NCBI RefSeq assembly: GCF_002252675.1
Contig: NZ_NQKY01000008.1
Span: 1 to 46,227 of the forward strand
Origin: Synechococcus sp. BO 8801
GTDB taxonomy: Bacteria; Cyanobacteriota; Cyanobacteriia; PCC-6307; Cyanobiaceae
Direction of reading: 5' to 3'
Length of the DNA: 46,227 nucleotides
Part shown: piece by piece, positions 15,968 through 25,036 of the stretch
Layout of the letters: every line of letters starts with the position of its first letter
Numbering within the stretch: the first letter of the stretch is position 1
Translations under genes and position numbers: made by a program
Notes under the pieces: generated by a model
Databases searched by the model: none
What the model was told of the DNA's origin: nothing
The model's input: only the letters and a program-made list of their open reading frames with translations

Positions 15968-16725
15968 GCCGGGCCCCGGCGTGAAGCCTTGAGGGTCAGG
16001 GGCCAGTGGATGCGCCGCCCCAGCGCCGTCTCCCCCCAGGCGGCCGCCAGGGCCGGACGTAACCGCTCCAGGGGATCGTGGCCCAGGGCGGCCCGATAGC
16101 GGGCGCTGGCCGACCAGCTGGAGCAGTAGCCGAGCAACTGCTCCAGGGTCCAGGTGGCTTCCATGGCGAAGGGCGGGGTCTCCAGGCTCTCGAAGGGCAG
16201 CACCAGGTCGCGGTAGCCGCTCTCCACCAGCGCCTTCTCGGGGGGCCAGTAGGGACCGACGATGTCGGCGTAGAAGTGCTGCAGGAGCGCATCGGGCCCT
16301 TCCCCCTCCAGCTCGGGGATGCCGTAGCTCCAGACGGCCAGCACGCCGCCGGGGCGCAGCACCCGCTCCACCTCACTGAAGAACCGGGGCCGATCGAACC
16401 AGTGCGCCGCCTGGGCCACGGTGACCAGATCGAGGCTGTCCGCCTCCAGGCCGGAGTTCTCCGCCTCCGCCAGCCGGTAGTGCACACCGGGATGGGGACG
16501 GGCGGCGGCCAGCTGGGAGGCGCTGGCATCGGTGGCCACCACCTCGGTGAAGTGGGCGGCCAGGCCGATGGCGGCCTGGCCCGTTCCGGTGGCGCAGTCC
16601 CAGGCCCGCTGGCGGGCGGGGGTCATCCCGGCCAGCCAGGCGAACAGGGGCGCCGGATAGGTGGGCCGGTAGTGGGCGTAGGCCCCGGCCACCGAGCCGA
16701 AGTGATCGGTGAAGCCCCCGCTCAT
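15925..16725 (-). CDS. Class I SAM-dependent methyltransferase
   Basis: A methyltransferase with an unknown small-molecule substrate. The 266-residue product has AdoMet motif I WDCATGTGQAAIGLA, the acidic ribose-binding VVATDAS, motif II-like LVTVAQAAHWFD and LRPGGVLAVW, in the order expected for the UbiE/trans-aconitate methyltransferase-like group. The start ATG 16725 overlaps the stop of the upstream MFS gene (ATGA), so both are probably one transcript. Its last 14 codons overlap, tail to tail, the end of ntpA. Composition matches the GC-rich housekeeping genes, unlike parts of the ATPase operon. The pairing with an exporter-like MFS protein could mean modification and export of a compound, but nothing identifies it. 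Confidence 0.86.
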   Translation of the reverse strand: MSGGFTDHFGSVAGAYAHYRPTYPAPLFAWLAGMTPARQRAWDCATGTGQAAIGLAAHFTEVVATDASASQLAAARPHPGVHYRLAEAENSGLEADSLDLVTVAQAAHWFDRPRFFSEVERVLRPGGVLAVWSYGIPELEGEGPDALLQHFYADIVGPYWPPEKALVESGYRDLVLPFESLETPPFAMEATWTLEQLLGYCSSWSASARYRAALGHDPLERLRPALAAAWGETALGRRIHWPLTLKASRRGPAQADGPAGTAASPG

Positions 16726-17978
16726 GCCACCCCCCGGCGATGCCGCCTCGCCAGCAGCAGGCAGCCCACCAGGGCGGTGACGGTGCTGGCCGCCAGCAGG
16801 ACCAGCACCCGTCCGGATCCGACCGGCCCGGCCGCGCCGAATCCCAGCCGCACGAGGCTGCCGGCGAGTCCGGTTCCCCCCAGCGCCAGCCCTGCCCCCA
16901 GCCCGCTCCGTCCCATCGGCAGGACCGTCAGGGAGGTGGCCGTCAGGCTGGTGACCACGAGGCTGTGGAGCACCCCGAGCAGGGCGAGCTGCGGCAGGCC
17001 GGGCCCCCGGGGCAGCAGGAGGCCCACCACCAGGACCCCGGCCAGCAGCAGGATCCCCCCCGCCAGGGAGGGCAGCCGCCCCCATCGGCCCACGGCCCGG
17101 GCGGTGAGCGGCGCGCCGATTGCCGAGCACAGCAGCAGCACCGATCCCGGGCCCCAGGTTTCCGGTCCGGGCGCAGCCGATCGGGCCAGGCGGGGGAGCA
17201 GGTCGAGCAGGATCTGGCCCAGGCCACCCACCGCCAGGGCGAGGCCCAGCAGCAGGGCGGCCTGGACCAGGTCGGCGGGGCCGAGGGGGGTGGCGAGCCG
17301 TTGGCGGCCGCCGGGGCCCTGGCCGTTGCGGAAGCTCAGGGAGGCAGATGACCGGCCCGACCGCAGCACCGTCAGGCCCAGGGCCAGCACCAGAGCGCCC
17401 AACAGGAAGGTGGCAGCGGGGCCCAGCCGCAGGGCCAGGCGGGCCAGGTCGCCGGAGAAGGCACCGATCAGCCCCTGGCTCACGGTCAGAACCGCCACGG
17501 CCAGCGGCAGGGAGCGCAGCGGAACCGCTTCGTTCAGCTGGGCCAGATTGGGACTGGAGGCCCACTGCACGGCCACCACCCAGAGCACCATCAGCCACGG
17601 CAGGCCTGGGCTGAACCAGGGGGATCCCTGCTGGAGCAGGCCCGCCGTGGTGAGGAAGATCAGGCCGGCCAAGGTCACCGCCACGGTGATCGGCAGCAGC
17701 CGGCCGCGGGCCTGGTCGCCGTGGCGATCGGAGAGGGCCCCGCTGAGCGGTTCGACCACCAGGCCGAGGAAGCCGCCCAGCAGGGCGAAGACCGCCAGCA
17801 GGTCGGTGAAGCCGAAGCGCTGCAGCAGCACGGGCTGGTAGGTGCTGTAGACGATCCACCCCAGCTGCAGGCAGGCCTGCAGGGCCACCACACCCCCGAC
17901 GAGGCCCCAGGGGATCGGGGGAGCCTCAGGCCGGGCCGAAGCCCCGGGCTTGAATGGCTGCACAGGTGTCAACAGCAA
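16722..17978 (-). CDS. Major facilitator superfamily transporter
   Basis: An inner-membrane transporter with unknown substrate. The 418-residue product has about twelve hydrophobic segments; the loop after the second helix, SGALSDRHGDQARGRLLP, is the MFS motif A equivalent, and the first helix region ends TYQPVLLQRFGF. The frame has no ATG near the N-terminus: TTG at 17978 is listed, with TTG 17972 and GTG 17963 (giving MQPFKPGAS) as alternatives. No ribosome binding site decides between them. The gene overlaps the methyltransferase by four bases. The family resembles cyanobacterial MFS proteins near the GPH/sugar-transporter branch, but I would not assign a substrate. Confidence 0.83.
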   Translation of the reverse strand: MLLTPVQPFKPGASARPEAPPIPWGLVGGVVALQACLQLGWIVYSTYQPVLLQRFGFTDLLAVFALLGGFLGLVVEPLSGALSDRHGDQARGRLLPITVAVTLAGLIFLTTAGLLQQGSPWFSPGLPWLMVLWVVAVQWASSPNLAQLNEAVPLRSLPLAVAVLTVSQGLIGAFSGDLARLALRLGPAATFLLGALVLALGLTVLRSGRSSASLSFRNGQGPGGRQRLATPLGPADLVQAALLLGLALAVGGLGQILLDLLPRLARSAAPGPETWGPGSVLLLCSAIGAPLTARAVGRWGRLPSLAGGILLLAGVLVVGLLLPRGPGLPQLALLGVLHSLVVTSLTATSLTVLPMGRSGLGAGLALGGTGLAGSLVRLGFGAAGPVGSGRVLVLLAASTVTALVGCLLLARRHRRGVA

Positions 17979-18028
17979 GGCCGTCTGCGCCCATACCTAG
18001 CGGCAGTGGAGGCGGACGGCCGCGGGCG

Positions 18029-18940
18029 TCAACGCCTGCCTGATGCGACGCCCTGCTTGAGGCGACGGGCGACGGACTTCAGATCCTGCATCAGGCAGGA
18101 GATCCTGGTCTTCGTTGTCAAGGCGATGGGGTCGTCATAGCCCAGGGCCTCGCGCAATCTGTGCAGCGACTGTGACTGCGTGGCTTCCCGAAAGATCGCT
18201 GTGGTGAAGGGGTGGCGCTTCATGAGCCGTGGGCGTTCGGCTTTGCGGCCACTGGCCCCGGAGCCCATCTCAGCGCGTGAAATCTGGATCGGATGTTCCG
18301 CCGCTTCCAGGCGGGATGCGGCGGCGTCGCCAAGTACAGAGGAACGGATCCGATCCCTTTCGCGCTGCTCATGCAGGGCGAGGGTCTCGATGTGCAGGTT
18401 GATGAGGGGGTGGCTGTGGTTGCTCCACGCCAGCCAGCTGTTGAAGTAAAAGTCTGCGTAGTCATCGAGGCGCTCAAAGGCGTTCGCCATCGAAGAGAAG
18501 GAGCGGCGCATGGCGAGCCATGTGTCGAAAGGGTCGCGATGGGTGAAAAAGCAGGTATGGGGAATCTGGCGGTCGTCAAGCATCTCCACCAGGCTTGGTG
18601 CGGCTGAGCCATCAGGGAAATGCCGGAATCTCCAGCCCTCGCCAAAGGTGTGGTCGCGGATCATCAGGACGGAAGCCTCCTGATGGGCGAGGAAGCTGTC
18701 GACGAGCAGATCAAGCCGTCGTTTGTACTCCTGGAGGGCCTCTTCCCTGGTGAACAGCTCCAGGGCTCGAACCCGATGCAAGGGATCTTCTGGGAAATAG
18801 GTTGTCGGTGAGTTGTAGGAGTAAGGGTTGGTTTCGCCGGTGAGCCAGGCGTTCCCATCCAGGACTTTGGCGATGTAGTGAAAGAGGTAGGTGCCTGCGG
18901 AACAGGGAAGATTGGCGACCAGGACAATTCGTTTGTCCAT
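18029..18940 (-). CDS. Sulfotransferase-like P-loop protein
   Basis: Sulfotransferases move a sulfuryl group from PAPS to an acceptor. The 303-residue product starts RIVLVANLPCSAGTYLFHY, which has the position and character of the 5'-phosphosulfate loop, and has THRDPFDTWLAMRRSF, resembling the 3'-phosphate binding region with conserved Arg and Ser. The C-terminal half is not typical, so substrate and even activity are uncertain. ATG 18940 is preferred to one 36 bases upstream because AAAGAGAG lies just before it. Composition is lower than neighbours (35 G or C in bases 18841-18900), suggesting possible acquisition. It stands alone between the rpsD terminator and the MFS gene. Confidence 0.62.
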   Translation of the reverse strand: MDKRIVLVANLPCSAGTYLFHYIAKVLDGNAWLTGETNPYSYNSPTTYFPEDPLHRVRALELFTREEALQEYKRRLDLLVDSFLAHQEASVLMIRDHTFGEGWRFRHFPDGSAAPSLVEMLDDRQIPHTCFFTHRDPFDTWLAMRRSFSSMANAFERLDDYADFYFNSWLAWSNHSHPLINLHIETLALHEQRERDRIRSSVLGDAAASRLEAAEHPIQISRAEMGSGASGRKAERPRLMKRHPFTTAIFREATQSQSLHRLREALGYDDPIALTTKTRISCLMQDLKSVARRLKQGVASGRR

Positions 18941-18974
18941 GCTCTCTTTCTGATGGCTCGCGATCATAGGCCGC

Positions 18975-19002
18975 AAAAAGCCCCCGCTGGTGGGCGGGGG
19001 CT
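18975..19002 (-). terminator. Intrinsic terminator of rpsD
   Basis: Read on the minus strand, AGCCCCCGC (19002-18994) pairs perfectly with GCGGGGGCT (18987-18979) around the six-base loop CCACCA, followed by five T residues (18979-18975, the first shared with the stem). It begins 26 bases beyond the rpsD stop codon. This is the cleanest terminator in the window, and it separates rpsD from the sulfotransferase-like gene on the same strand. Confidence 0.88.
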
Positions 19003-19028
19003 GGGAAGGGTTCGGATGGGGAAGCGGC

Positions 19029-19637
19029 TCAGACCTTGCGGCTGTAGAACTCCACCACCAGCAGTTCGTTGATTTCGAGGGCGACCCATTCGCGCTCGAT
19101 GCGGCCGCCCACCTTGGCGGTCATCTTGGCCTTGTCGAACTCGAGGTGGGGCGGGATGTTGGCCAGGCCGGGGAAGGCCAGATTGGCTTCGGCCAGGGCC
19201 TTGCTGCACTTGCGCTCGCGGATGGCGACCACGTCGCCGGCCCTGCACTGGTAGCTGGGGATGTCCACCACACGGCCGTTCACGGTGACGTGGCCATGGT
19301 TCACCAGCTGGCGGGCACCGGGAACGGTGGGGCCGAGGCCGAGGCGGAAACAGATGTTGTCGAGTCGGTTCTCGAGCAGCTTGAGCAGGTTGGTTCCGGT
19401 GGAACCCTCCTGGGCACGGGCTTTCTTCACGTAGCGCACCAGCTGACGTTCGGAAATGCCGTAGTTGAAACGCAGTTTCTGCTTTTCTTCGAGACGGATC
19501 GCGTATTCGGAGCGCTTGCGACGGGCTTGGCCGTGCTGACCGGGGGGATAAGACCGTTTGGCGGCCTTACGGGTGAGACCGGGAAGGTCCCCCAAGCGCC
19601 GCGTGATCCTCAGGCGAGGGCCGCGGTAGCGAGACAT
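19029..19637 (-). CDS. rpsD: 30S ribosomal protein S4
   Basis: S4 binds the 5' domain of 16S rRNA early in small-subunit assembly. The 202-residue product has the N-terminal [21 protein letters not shown], the middle [16 protein letters not shown] and the S4 RNA-binding domain [34 protein letters not shown]. The frame is open 36 codons upstream, but MSRYRGPRL at 19637 is the canonical start. It is followed by a strong terminator, so it appears to be monocistronic, and it is divergent from yidD. Confidence 0.97.
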   Translation of the reverse strand: MSRYRGPRLRITRRLGDLPGLTRKAAKRSYPPGQHGQARRKRSEYAIRLEEKQKLRFNYGISERQLVRYVKKARAQEGSTGTNLLKLLENRLDNICFRLGLGPTVPGARQLVNHGHVTVNGRVVDIPSYQCRAGDVVAIRERKCSKALAEANLAFPGLANIPPHLEFDKAKMTAKVGGRIEREWVALEINELLVVEFYSRKV

Positions 19638-19702
19638 AAGGGAAGGTGACGGAGGTGGATGGTGCGGCCCTGGGGCCGGACGGCGTGGTTCACGCTTGCG
19701 GC

Positions 19703-20035
19703 ATGCTGGGGAAACCCGGATGCCCGCGCGTGCTGCGCCAACCACCCACCCTAGGCGGCGACGGTCCCGGCCTCCTCCAGGGCGCCCTACCGGCCCCTCC
19801 GGCCGCCCCCCTCTCCGCCGCCGTGGCCGCCGTGCTGCTGGCCCTGATCGGCGCCTACCGGCGCTGGATCTCGCCCCTGCTCGGCCCCCGCTGCCGCTTC
19901 ATCCCCAGCTGCAGCGCCTACGGGCTGGAGGCGATCGGCCGCCACGGGCCCTGGCGCGGCGGCTGGCTGACCGTGAAGCGCGTCTGCCGCTGCCATCCCT
20001 TCACCCCCTGCGGCTGCGACCCGGTTCCGGACTGA
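19703..20035 (+). CDS. yidD: YidD, membrane protein insertion efficiency factor
   Basis: YidD is a small amphipathic membrane-associated protein that helps YidC-dependent insertion. The C-terminal 65 residues are diagnostic: [45 protein letters not shown] and CGCDPVP. The N-terminus is unclear. The frame opens at GTG 19646, close to the divergent rpsD start; ATG 19703 is listed, giving 110 residues with a low-complexity Pro/Ala-rich leader of about 35 residues, and an internal GTG near the conserved region is also possible. In many bacteria yidD sits beside rnpA and yidC; here it is about 7 kb from that cluster. It overlaps the glutaredoxin-like gene (TGATG). Confidence 0.88.
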   Translation: MLGKPGCPRVLRQPPTLGGDGPGLLQGALPAPPAAPLSAAVAAVLLALIGAYRRWISPLLGPRCRFIPSCSAYGLEAIGRHGPWRGGWLTVKRVCRCHPFTPCGCDPVPD

Positions 20036-20301
20036 TGCAGGAGCTGCTGCTGTTCACGCGCCAGGGTTGCTGCCTGTGCGAAGGCCTCGAGGAGAAGCTG
20101 GGGGCCCTGGACCCCCCCCAGCCCCTGCAGCTGATCGACGTGGACACCGATCCGGCCCTGCAGGGGCGCTATGGGCTGGCGGTGCCCGTGCTGGCGGTGG
20201 CGGCCGGTGCCGACGGCCCCCTGCGGGAGCTTCCCCGGGTATCCCCCCGGCTGGCGGGAGCCCAGCTGCAGGCCTGGCTGATCAAGCAGGGGGTCCGCTG
20301 A
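20035..20301 (+). CDS. Glutaredoxin-like thiol protein (DUF836 type)
   Basis: An 88-residue thioredoxin-fold protein. It begins [22 protein letters not shown], so a strand leads to a CCLC redox motif (Cys12 to Cys15) and a helix, and later contains [10 protein letters not shown] with the cis-proline typical of the fold. It is short and lacks the glutathione-binding features of classical glutaredoxins, matching the DUF836/glutaredoxin-like group. The ATG overlaps the yidD stop (TGATG) and murE follows after ten bases, so these three may be co-transcribed. The physiological partner is unknown. Confidence 0.85.
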   Translation: MQELLLFTRQGCCLCEGLEEKLGALDPPQPLQLIDVDTDPALQGRYGLAVPVLAVAAGADGPLRELPRVSPRLAGAQLQAWLIKQGVR

Positions 20302-20311
20302 GGGCCACGCT

Positions 20312-21886
20312 ATGACAGGCGCCAGCTCCGTCCCGCCGGACGCCGCCGGCGCCGCCATGTCCCCGCTGCTTCAGCCGCTCCTGCATCAGGTGGGCCTGCC
20401 GCCGCTGCCCGACCCCACCGGCGCCCTGGCCCAGGCGGTGGTCAGCGGCGTCAGCTGCGATTCCCGCCGCGTCGGCCCCGGCACCCTGTTCGTGGGCCTG
20501 CCCGGCACGGCGGTGGATGGCGGCAGCTTCTGGCCCGAGGTGCTGGCCGCCGGTGCGGTGGCGGCGGTGATCGGGCCGGCGGCGGCCGCTGTCCAGCCCC
20601 CGGCCCCCGGCGATCCGGTGCTGGTGGTGGAGCCGCCTCTGGCCCTCTGGGCCGGTCGGCTGGCGGCGGAATTCTGGGGCCAGCCCAGCCGGCGTCTGGC
20701 CCTGATCGGTGTCACCGGCACGAACGGCAAGACCACCACCACCTACCTGATCGAGCATCTGGCGGCGGCGGCGGGCCACCCGTCCGCCCTGTTCGGCACC
20801 CTGCAGAACCGCTGGCCGGGCTACAGCGCCACAGCCACCCACACCACCGCCTTCGCCGATCTGCTGCAGGCCGATCTGGCCCAGGCCGTGGCGGCCGGCA
20901 GCAGCATCGCCGCCATGGAGGTGAGCTCCCACGCCCTCGATCAGCGGCGGGTGGCCGGCTGCCGCTTCGCCGGGGCGGTGTTCACCAACCTCACCCAGGA
21001 CCACCTCGACTATCATCCGTCGATGGAGGCCTACTTCGAGGCCAAGGCGCAGCTGTTCGCCTCGGATCTGCTCGACGGGGGCGCCGTGGTCAACGTCGAT
21101 GACCCCTGGGGGGCCCGCCTGGCCGAGCGGCTCGGGACGGCCGACCGGGGATCCGGCGCCGGCCCCTGCTGGCGCAGTTCCCTGGAGGATCCGGCGGTGG
21201 AACTGCACATCAGTGATCTGGTGATGGGCGCCGACGGGGTGAGCGGCCGCCTGCACAGCCCGCTGGGGGAGGGGACCTTCCGCTCGCCCCTGGTGGGACG
21301 CTTCAACCTGATGAACCTGCTGGAGGCGGTGGGGGCCCTGCTGCAGCAGGGTCTGGCCCTGCCGCCGCTGCTCGACGGCCTGGCCAGCTTCCGGGGTGTG
21401 CCGGGACGCATGGAGCGGGTCGGCGGGCCGGCGGGGGTGCCCCTGCCGTCGGTGCTGGTGGATTACGCCCACACCCCCGACGGCCTCGCCAATGCCCTGG
21501 CGGCCTGCCGGCCCTTCAGCCAGGGGCGACTGATCTGCGTGTTCGGCTGCGGCGGTGACCGGGACCGCACCAAGCGGCCCCTGATGGCGGCGATCGCCGC
21601 CCGCCTGGCCGACGCGGTGGTGGTGACCTCGGACAACCCCCGCACCGAGGACCCCCAGCGGATTCTCGATGACGTGGTGGCGGGGATCCCAGCCGGCACC
21701 GACCTGGTGGTGGAAGGGGACCGGGCCGCGGCGATCGCCGCCGCCATCGCCGCGGCGGCGCCGGAGGACCTGGTGCTGATCGCCGGCAAGGGCCATGAGG
21801 ACTACCAGATCCTCGGCACCACCAAGGTGCATTTCGATGATCGGGAGGAGGCCGCCAGGGCCCTGATGGCCCGCGCCGGCGGCTGA
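20312..21886 (+). CDS. murE: MurE, UDP-MurNAc-tripeptide synthetase
   Basis: MurE adds the third residue of the peptidoglycan stem peptide in the cytoplasm. The 524-residue product has the ATP-binding P-loop [48 protein letters not shown] with the carbamylated-lysine region, DYAHTPDGL, and [12 protein letters not shown]. The DNPR motif indicates meso-diaminopimelate rather than lysine as substrate. ATG 20312 is listed; ATG 20357 ([15 protein letters not shown]) is an equally reasonable start. It follows the glutaredoxin-like gene by ten bases. Confidence 0.96.
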   Translation: MTGASSVPPDAAGAAMSPLLQPLLHQVGLPPLPDPTGALAQAVVSGVSCDSRRVGPGTLFVGLPGTAVDGGSFWPEVLAAGAVAAVIGPAAAAVQPPAPGDPVLVVEPPLALWAGRLAAEFWGQPSRRLALIGVTGTNGKTTTTYLIEHLAAAAGHPSALFGTLQNRWPGYSATATHTTAFADLLQADLAQAVAAGSSIAAMEVSSHALDQRRVAGCRFAGAVFTNLTQDHLDYHPSMEAYFEAKAQLFASDLLDGGAVVNVDDPWGARLAERLGTADRGSGAGPCWRSSLEDPAVELHISDLVMGADGVSGRLHSPLGEGTFRSPLVGRFNLMNLLEAVGALLQQGLALPPLLDGLASFRGVPGRMERVGGPAGVPLPSVLVDYAHTPDGLANALAACRPFSQGRLICVFGCGGDRDRTKRPLMAAIAARLADAVVVTSDNPRTEDPQRILDDVVAGIPAGTDLVVEGDRAAAIAAAIAAAAPEDLVLIAGKGHEDYQILGTTKVHFDDREEAARALMARAGG

Positions 21887-21897
21887 GCCGGGGGGAC

Positions 21898-21936
21898 GGC
21901 GGGGGATAGTGAGGCGTCCTCAGGCCATTCCCCGCC
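21898..21936 (+). promoter_or_regulatory. Nested hairpin leader directly before aqpZ
   Basis: GGCGGGG (21898-21904) pairs with CCCCGCC (21930-21936), and inside it TGAGG (21910-21914) pairs with CCTCA (21918-21922) around a three-base loop. The outer stem ends at the base before the aqpZ ATG, so in RNA the start codon would abut a strong 7-bp GC stem. The same arms could act as a DNA operator. Stability and function are not tested. Confidence 0.4.
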
Positions 21937-22677
21937 ATGTCTGCTCCCGTTCCGATGCCGAAGCGGTTCCTGGCGGAACTGCTCGGCACCTTCTGGCTCG
22001 TGTTCGGCGGCTGCGGCAGTGCGGTCCTGGCGGCCGTGTTCCCCTACGGCCAGGGGGACACCAATCCGCTGGGTCTGGGATTCGTCGGGGTGGCGCTGGC
22101 CTTCGGCCTGACCCTGCTGACGATGGCCTACGCCATCGGCCATGTCTCTGGGTGCCATATCAATCCGGCGGTGAGCTTCGGCCTCTGGGCCAGCGGCCGC
22201 TTCCCCAGCTCGGCCCTGTTGCCCTATGTCGTCGCCCAGGTGCTCGGCGGTGTCCTGGCCGGCGGGCTCCTCTACGGCATCGCCAGCGGCCGCAAGGGGT
22301 TTGAGCTGATCGGCAGCAACCCCCTCGCCACCAACGGCTTCGGTGCCCATTCCCCGGGGGGCTACGGCTTCTGGGCGGCCCTGATCATCGAGGTGCTGCT
22401 GACCTTCTTCTTCCTGCTGGTGATCCTGGGCGCCACCCACCGGGACGCGATCAAGGACTTCGCCGGGGTCCCGATCGGCCTGTCACTGGTGCTCATCCAC
22501 CTGATCAGCATTCCCGTCACCAACACGTCGGTGAATCCGGCCCGCAGCACCGGCGTGGCCCTCTGGGTGGGGGGTGAGGCCATCGGTCAGCTGTGGCTGT
22601 TCTGGGTCGCCCCGATCGTGGGCGCGCTCCTGGCGGGCTGGGTGCAGCGCCATCTGCTGGAGGCGGGGGAGCACTGA
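21937..22677 (+). CDS. aqpZ: Aquaporin Z
   Basis: AqpZ is a plasma-membrane water channel that speeds osmotic adjustment. The 246-residue protein has six membrane helices and both NPA boxes: GCHINPAVS and [12 protein letters not shown]. The segment [20 protein letters not shown] is nearly the same as in E. coli AqpZ; its His and the Arg after the second NPA make the narrow water-selective filter, as opposed to the glycerol facilitator type. It starts right after a nested hairpin and has no clear Shine-Dalgarno sequence. An MscS-type channel gene follows 179 bases downstream on the same strand, giving a water channel plus an osmotic release valve. Confidence 0.96.
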   Translation: MSAPVPMPKRFLAELLGTFWLVFGGCGSAVLAAVFPYGQGDTNPLGLGFVGVALAFGLTLLTMAYAIGHVSGCHINPAVSFGLWASGRFPSSALLPYVVAQVLGGVLAGGLLYGIASGRKGFELIGSNPLATNGFGAHSPGGYGFWAALIIEVLLTFFFLLVILGATHRDAIKDFAGVPIGLSLVLIHLISIPVTNTSVNPARSTGVALWVGGEAIGQLWLFWVAPIVGALLAGWVQRHLLEAGEH

Positions 22678-22856
22678 TCGGCATCCGCTTCCCGGCGCCC
22701 TCGCCTCGGCGTCCTCCCCCCGGCCGTCGGCATGGACCCTGTCAGGAAAAGGGGATCGATGGTGTGGGGGGATGTCGGAAGATTTCCGGAGGAATCACTG
22801 CCGCTCTGCAACGGCGTTGATACCTTGATCCGGAATTGAGCGCCGTCTCTGGTCTG

Positions 22857-23663
22857 ATGCCGACAAACCTGGCTCTGGTGGCGAGTGTCGTCATCCCCTT
22901 TCTGTTCAAGTTCGCCGGTGCCGTTGCCCTCTGGATTGCCGGTGGCTGGTGCATCAGGTTTGCCCTTCGCATCCTCAAGAGAGGGCTGTCCGCCGGCACC
23001 CTTGACCCCACGGTCATCGGCTATCTGATCAACATTCTGGGAGCGGTCCTCCGGGTCATCCTGGTGGTCGCGATCCTGGGCTTCTTCGGCATCCAGACCG
23101 CCAGTTTCGCCGCCCTTCTGGCCGGTGCCGGTGTGGCCATCGGCGCCGCCTGGAGCGGCATGCTGAGCAACTTCGCGGCAGGGGTGTTCCTGCAGGTCTT
23201 CCGTCCGTTCAGTGTCGGCGACTTCATCACCGCCGGCGGCGTGACAGGAACTGTGGAGGAGATCGGCATGTTCGTCACCACCATCCAGGCGTTGGATTGC
23301 GTACGCAACATTGTCCCCAACGGCAAGCTGTTCTCCGACACCATCCAGAACTTCTCCTCCCACCCCTACCGGAGGGTCGATCTGGTCGCCCAGCTCGACA
23401 ACAGCGCCGACGTGGGCAAGGCCATCGCCTTGCTGAAGGAAGGGATCAAGGCCGTTCCCAACCAGGATCCCAACACCCCGGCCGACATCGAAGTGCTCGA
23501 GTTCAGCGAGCGGGGCCCCCGGCTGGCAGTGCGTCCCTACACCCACACCGACCACTACTGGCAGGTTTACTTCGATACCAACCGCATGATCGTGGAGGTC
23601 CTTGGCAAACATGGATTCCCGGTGCCGCGGATCCCTGTCGGCATGGCCCAGGGCGGGAACTGA
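22857..23663 (+). CDS. MscS-family mechanosensitive ion channel
   Basis: MscS channels open under membrane tension and release ions and small solutes on hypo-osmotic shock. The 268-residue product has three membrane helices, the pore-lining AGAGVAIGAAWSGMLSNFAAGV with the Gly/Ala packing pattern, then the beta domain FRPFSVGDFITAGGVTGTVEEIG and IVPNGKLFSDTIQNFS, and a cytoplasmic alpha/beta domain. ATG 22857 is preferred over TTG 22836 because it puts the first helix near the N-terminus. The 179 bases before it hold a small inverted repeat (CGGAA-GAT-TTCCG, 22776-22788) and no evident gene. Length and layout match the short E. coli MscS type. Confidence 0.93.
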   Translation: MPTNLALVASVVIPFLFKFAGAVALWIAGGWCIRFALRILKRGLSAGTLDPTVIGYLINILGAVLRVILVVAILGFFGIQTASFAALLAGAGVAIGAAWSGMLSNFAAGVFLQVFRPFSVGDFITAGGVTGTVEEIGMFVTTIQALDCVRNIVPNGKLFSDTIQNFSSHPYRRVDLVAQLDNSADVGKAIALLKEGIKAVPNQDPNTPADIEVLEFSERGPRLAVRPYTHTDHYWQVYFDTNRMIVEVLGKHGFPVPRIPVGMAQGGN

Positions 23664-23712
23664 GTTCCCACGCCCGGGACTCTCCAGAGCTGAACTTCCG
23701 TAGGGCCGCCTT

Positions 23713-24894
23713 TCAGCCCACCGAAAGCTGAGTCAGCTGGGCCAGCAGCCGCTCCACCTCGTCAGCGGTGCTGACCAGGTGGGTGCAGGCCCGCACGCAG
23801 CGGGGGGATTCCAGGGTTCGCAGCCAGGTACCCCGATCCCCCAGCCGCTTCACGACGGCGGCCGGATCCAGGGGTTCTCCCCCGGGTTCGGCCATCGTGA
23901 AGCTCACCAGCCCCGCCGGCGGGGGCACCGCCAGCAGGGTGCGGACCCCGCCAATCCGCTGCAGGCCTTCCCACAGCTGGCGGCTGCGCTCCCGGATTGC
24001 ACCCAGTCGCACGTCGGCATCGCCTTCGGCCTCCAGCAGCTTCAACGAGCTGTCCAGCCCGGCGAACAGGGGGGTGCAGGAGGTGGCCACCTCGAAGCGG
24101 CGGGCGTCCCGGTGGTAGCCGCCGGCGCCGGGGCCGTCGTGCTCCAGGGTGCGCCAGCCGATGAGGGTGGGGCTGCTCGCCTCCAGCAGCCGCTCGGAGA
24201 CCGCCACCGCCCCGAGCCCTTCCGGGCCGCAGCACCACTTGTGGCCGGTGCAGGCATAGATGTCGGCGGCGGCGGCCGCCTCAGCCACCGGAAGGCTCCC
24301 CAGGGACTGGGCCGCATCCACCAGCAGCCAGGGGTGGCGGGGATGGCCGGCCAGCTGGGCCGCCACCGCCGCGATCGGCATCGTCTGGCCGGTGTTCCAG
24401 AGCAGGTGGGAGAGCACCACCAGCCGCGTGCGGGGGGTGAGGGCCGCCTCCAGCCGCTCGCCCACCGCCGCGGCTGTGGCGGCGGCGTCACCGGTGAGAT
24501 CGGCCACCGCCAGGGAGGTGATCCGCAGCCGGTGGCGCCGGGCCAGCTCCTCGAGGGCAGCCACCACCCCGTAGTGCTCGGCATCGCCGACCAGCAGCTC
24601 ATCCCCCGGCTCCCAGGGCAGGCCCCAGAGGGGCAGCACGCACCCCGAGGTGACGTTCTCGGTGAAGGCCACCCGCTCCGGCACCACGCCGAACCAGGCC
24701 GCCAGCCGCTGCCGCAGCCCCGCCACCGTGCGGTTCACGTAGGGCCAGACGCTGTCGCTGAAGGGGCCCAGCTCCTGGATGGTGGCGAAGGCCTCGCTGA
24801 TCGCCGCCAGCGATGGGGAGGGCAGGGGGCCCTGGCCGCCGTAGTTGAAGTAGGTCTTGTTGGCCAGTGCGGGCATCAGGGCCCGCAGGGGCAT
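23713..24894 (-). CDS. Class V aminotransferase (cysteine desulfurase / isopenicillin-N-epimerase-like)
   Basis: A PLP enzyme of fold type I. The 393-residue product has YFNYGGQGPLPS near the N-terminus, FTENVTSGCVLPLWG for cofactor stacking, LLVDAAQSLGSLPV with the PLP-binding Asp, and the Schiff-base lysine in CTGHKWCCGPEGLG. Cysteine desulfurases carry a catalytic Cys in a mobile loop near the C-terminus; the Cys residues here (SPRCVRACTHL) are plausible but not decisive, so the substrate is open. ATG 24894 is chosen over TTG 24912. It converges on the mscS gene, with 49 bases between them. Similar genes occur in many cyanobacteria as a group distinct from SufS/IscS. Confidence 0.85.
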   Translation of the reverse strand: MPLRALMPALANKTYFNYGGQGPLPSPSLAAISEAFATIQELGPFSDSVWPYVNRTVAGLRQRLAAWFGVVPERVAFTENVTSGCVLPLWGLPWEPGDELLVGDAEHYGVVAALEELARRHRLRITSLAVADLTGDAAATAAAVGERLEAALTPRTRLVVLSHLLWNTGQTMPIAAVAAQLAGHPRHPWLLVDAAQSLGSLPVAEAAAAADIYACTGHKWCCGPEGLGAVAVSERLLEASSPTLIGWRTLEHDGPGAGGYHRDARRFEVATSCTPLFAGLDSSLKLLEAEGDADVRLGAIRERSRQLWEGLQRIGGVRTLLAVPPPAGLVSFTMAEPGGEPLDPAAVVKRLGDRGTWLRTLESPRCVRACTHLVSTADEVERLLAQLTQLSVG

Positions 24895-25036
24895 GGCGGT
24901 CTCGGCGGGCAAGGGCAGGGGTGGAGGCGCCGGTGAAGCATGGCAGTGGACGCTTCACGCTGGAAGCTCCAGCGAACCCATCGGAGGCTCACCCTTGGGC
25001 TGCTTGTCGGCCTTCCAACGCCCGGCGATCGACTTC

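Noticed and set aside
15925-17859. Apparent fusion of a methyltransferase with a 370-residue N-terminal extension
   Set aside because: The extension is the MFS gene read in a wrong phase; the methyltransferase starts at ATG 16725, overlapping the MFS stop.
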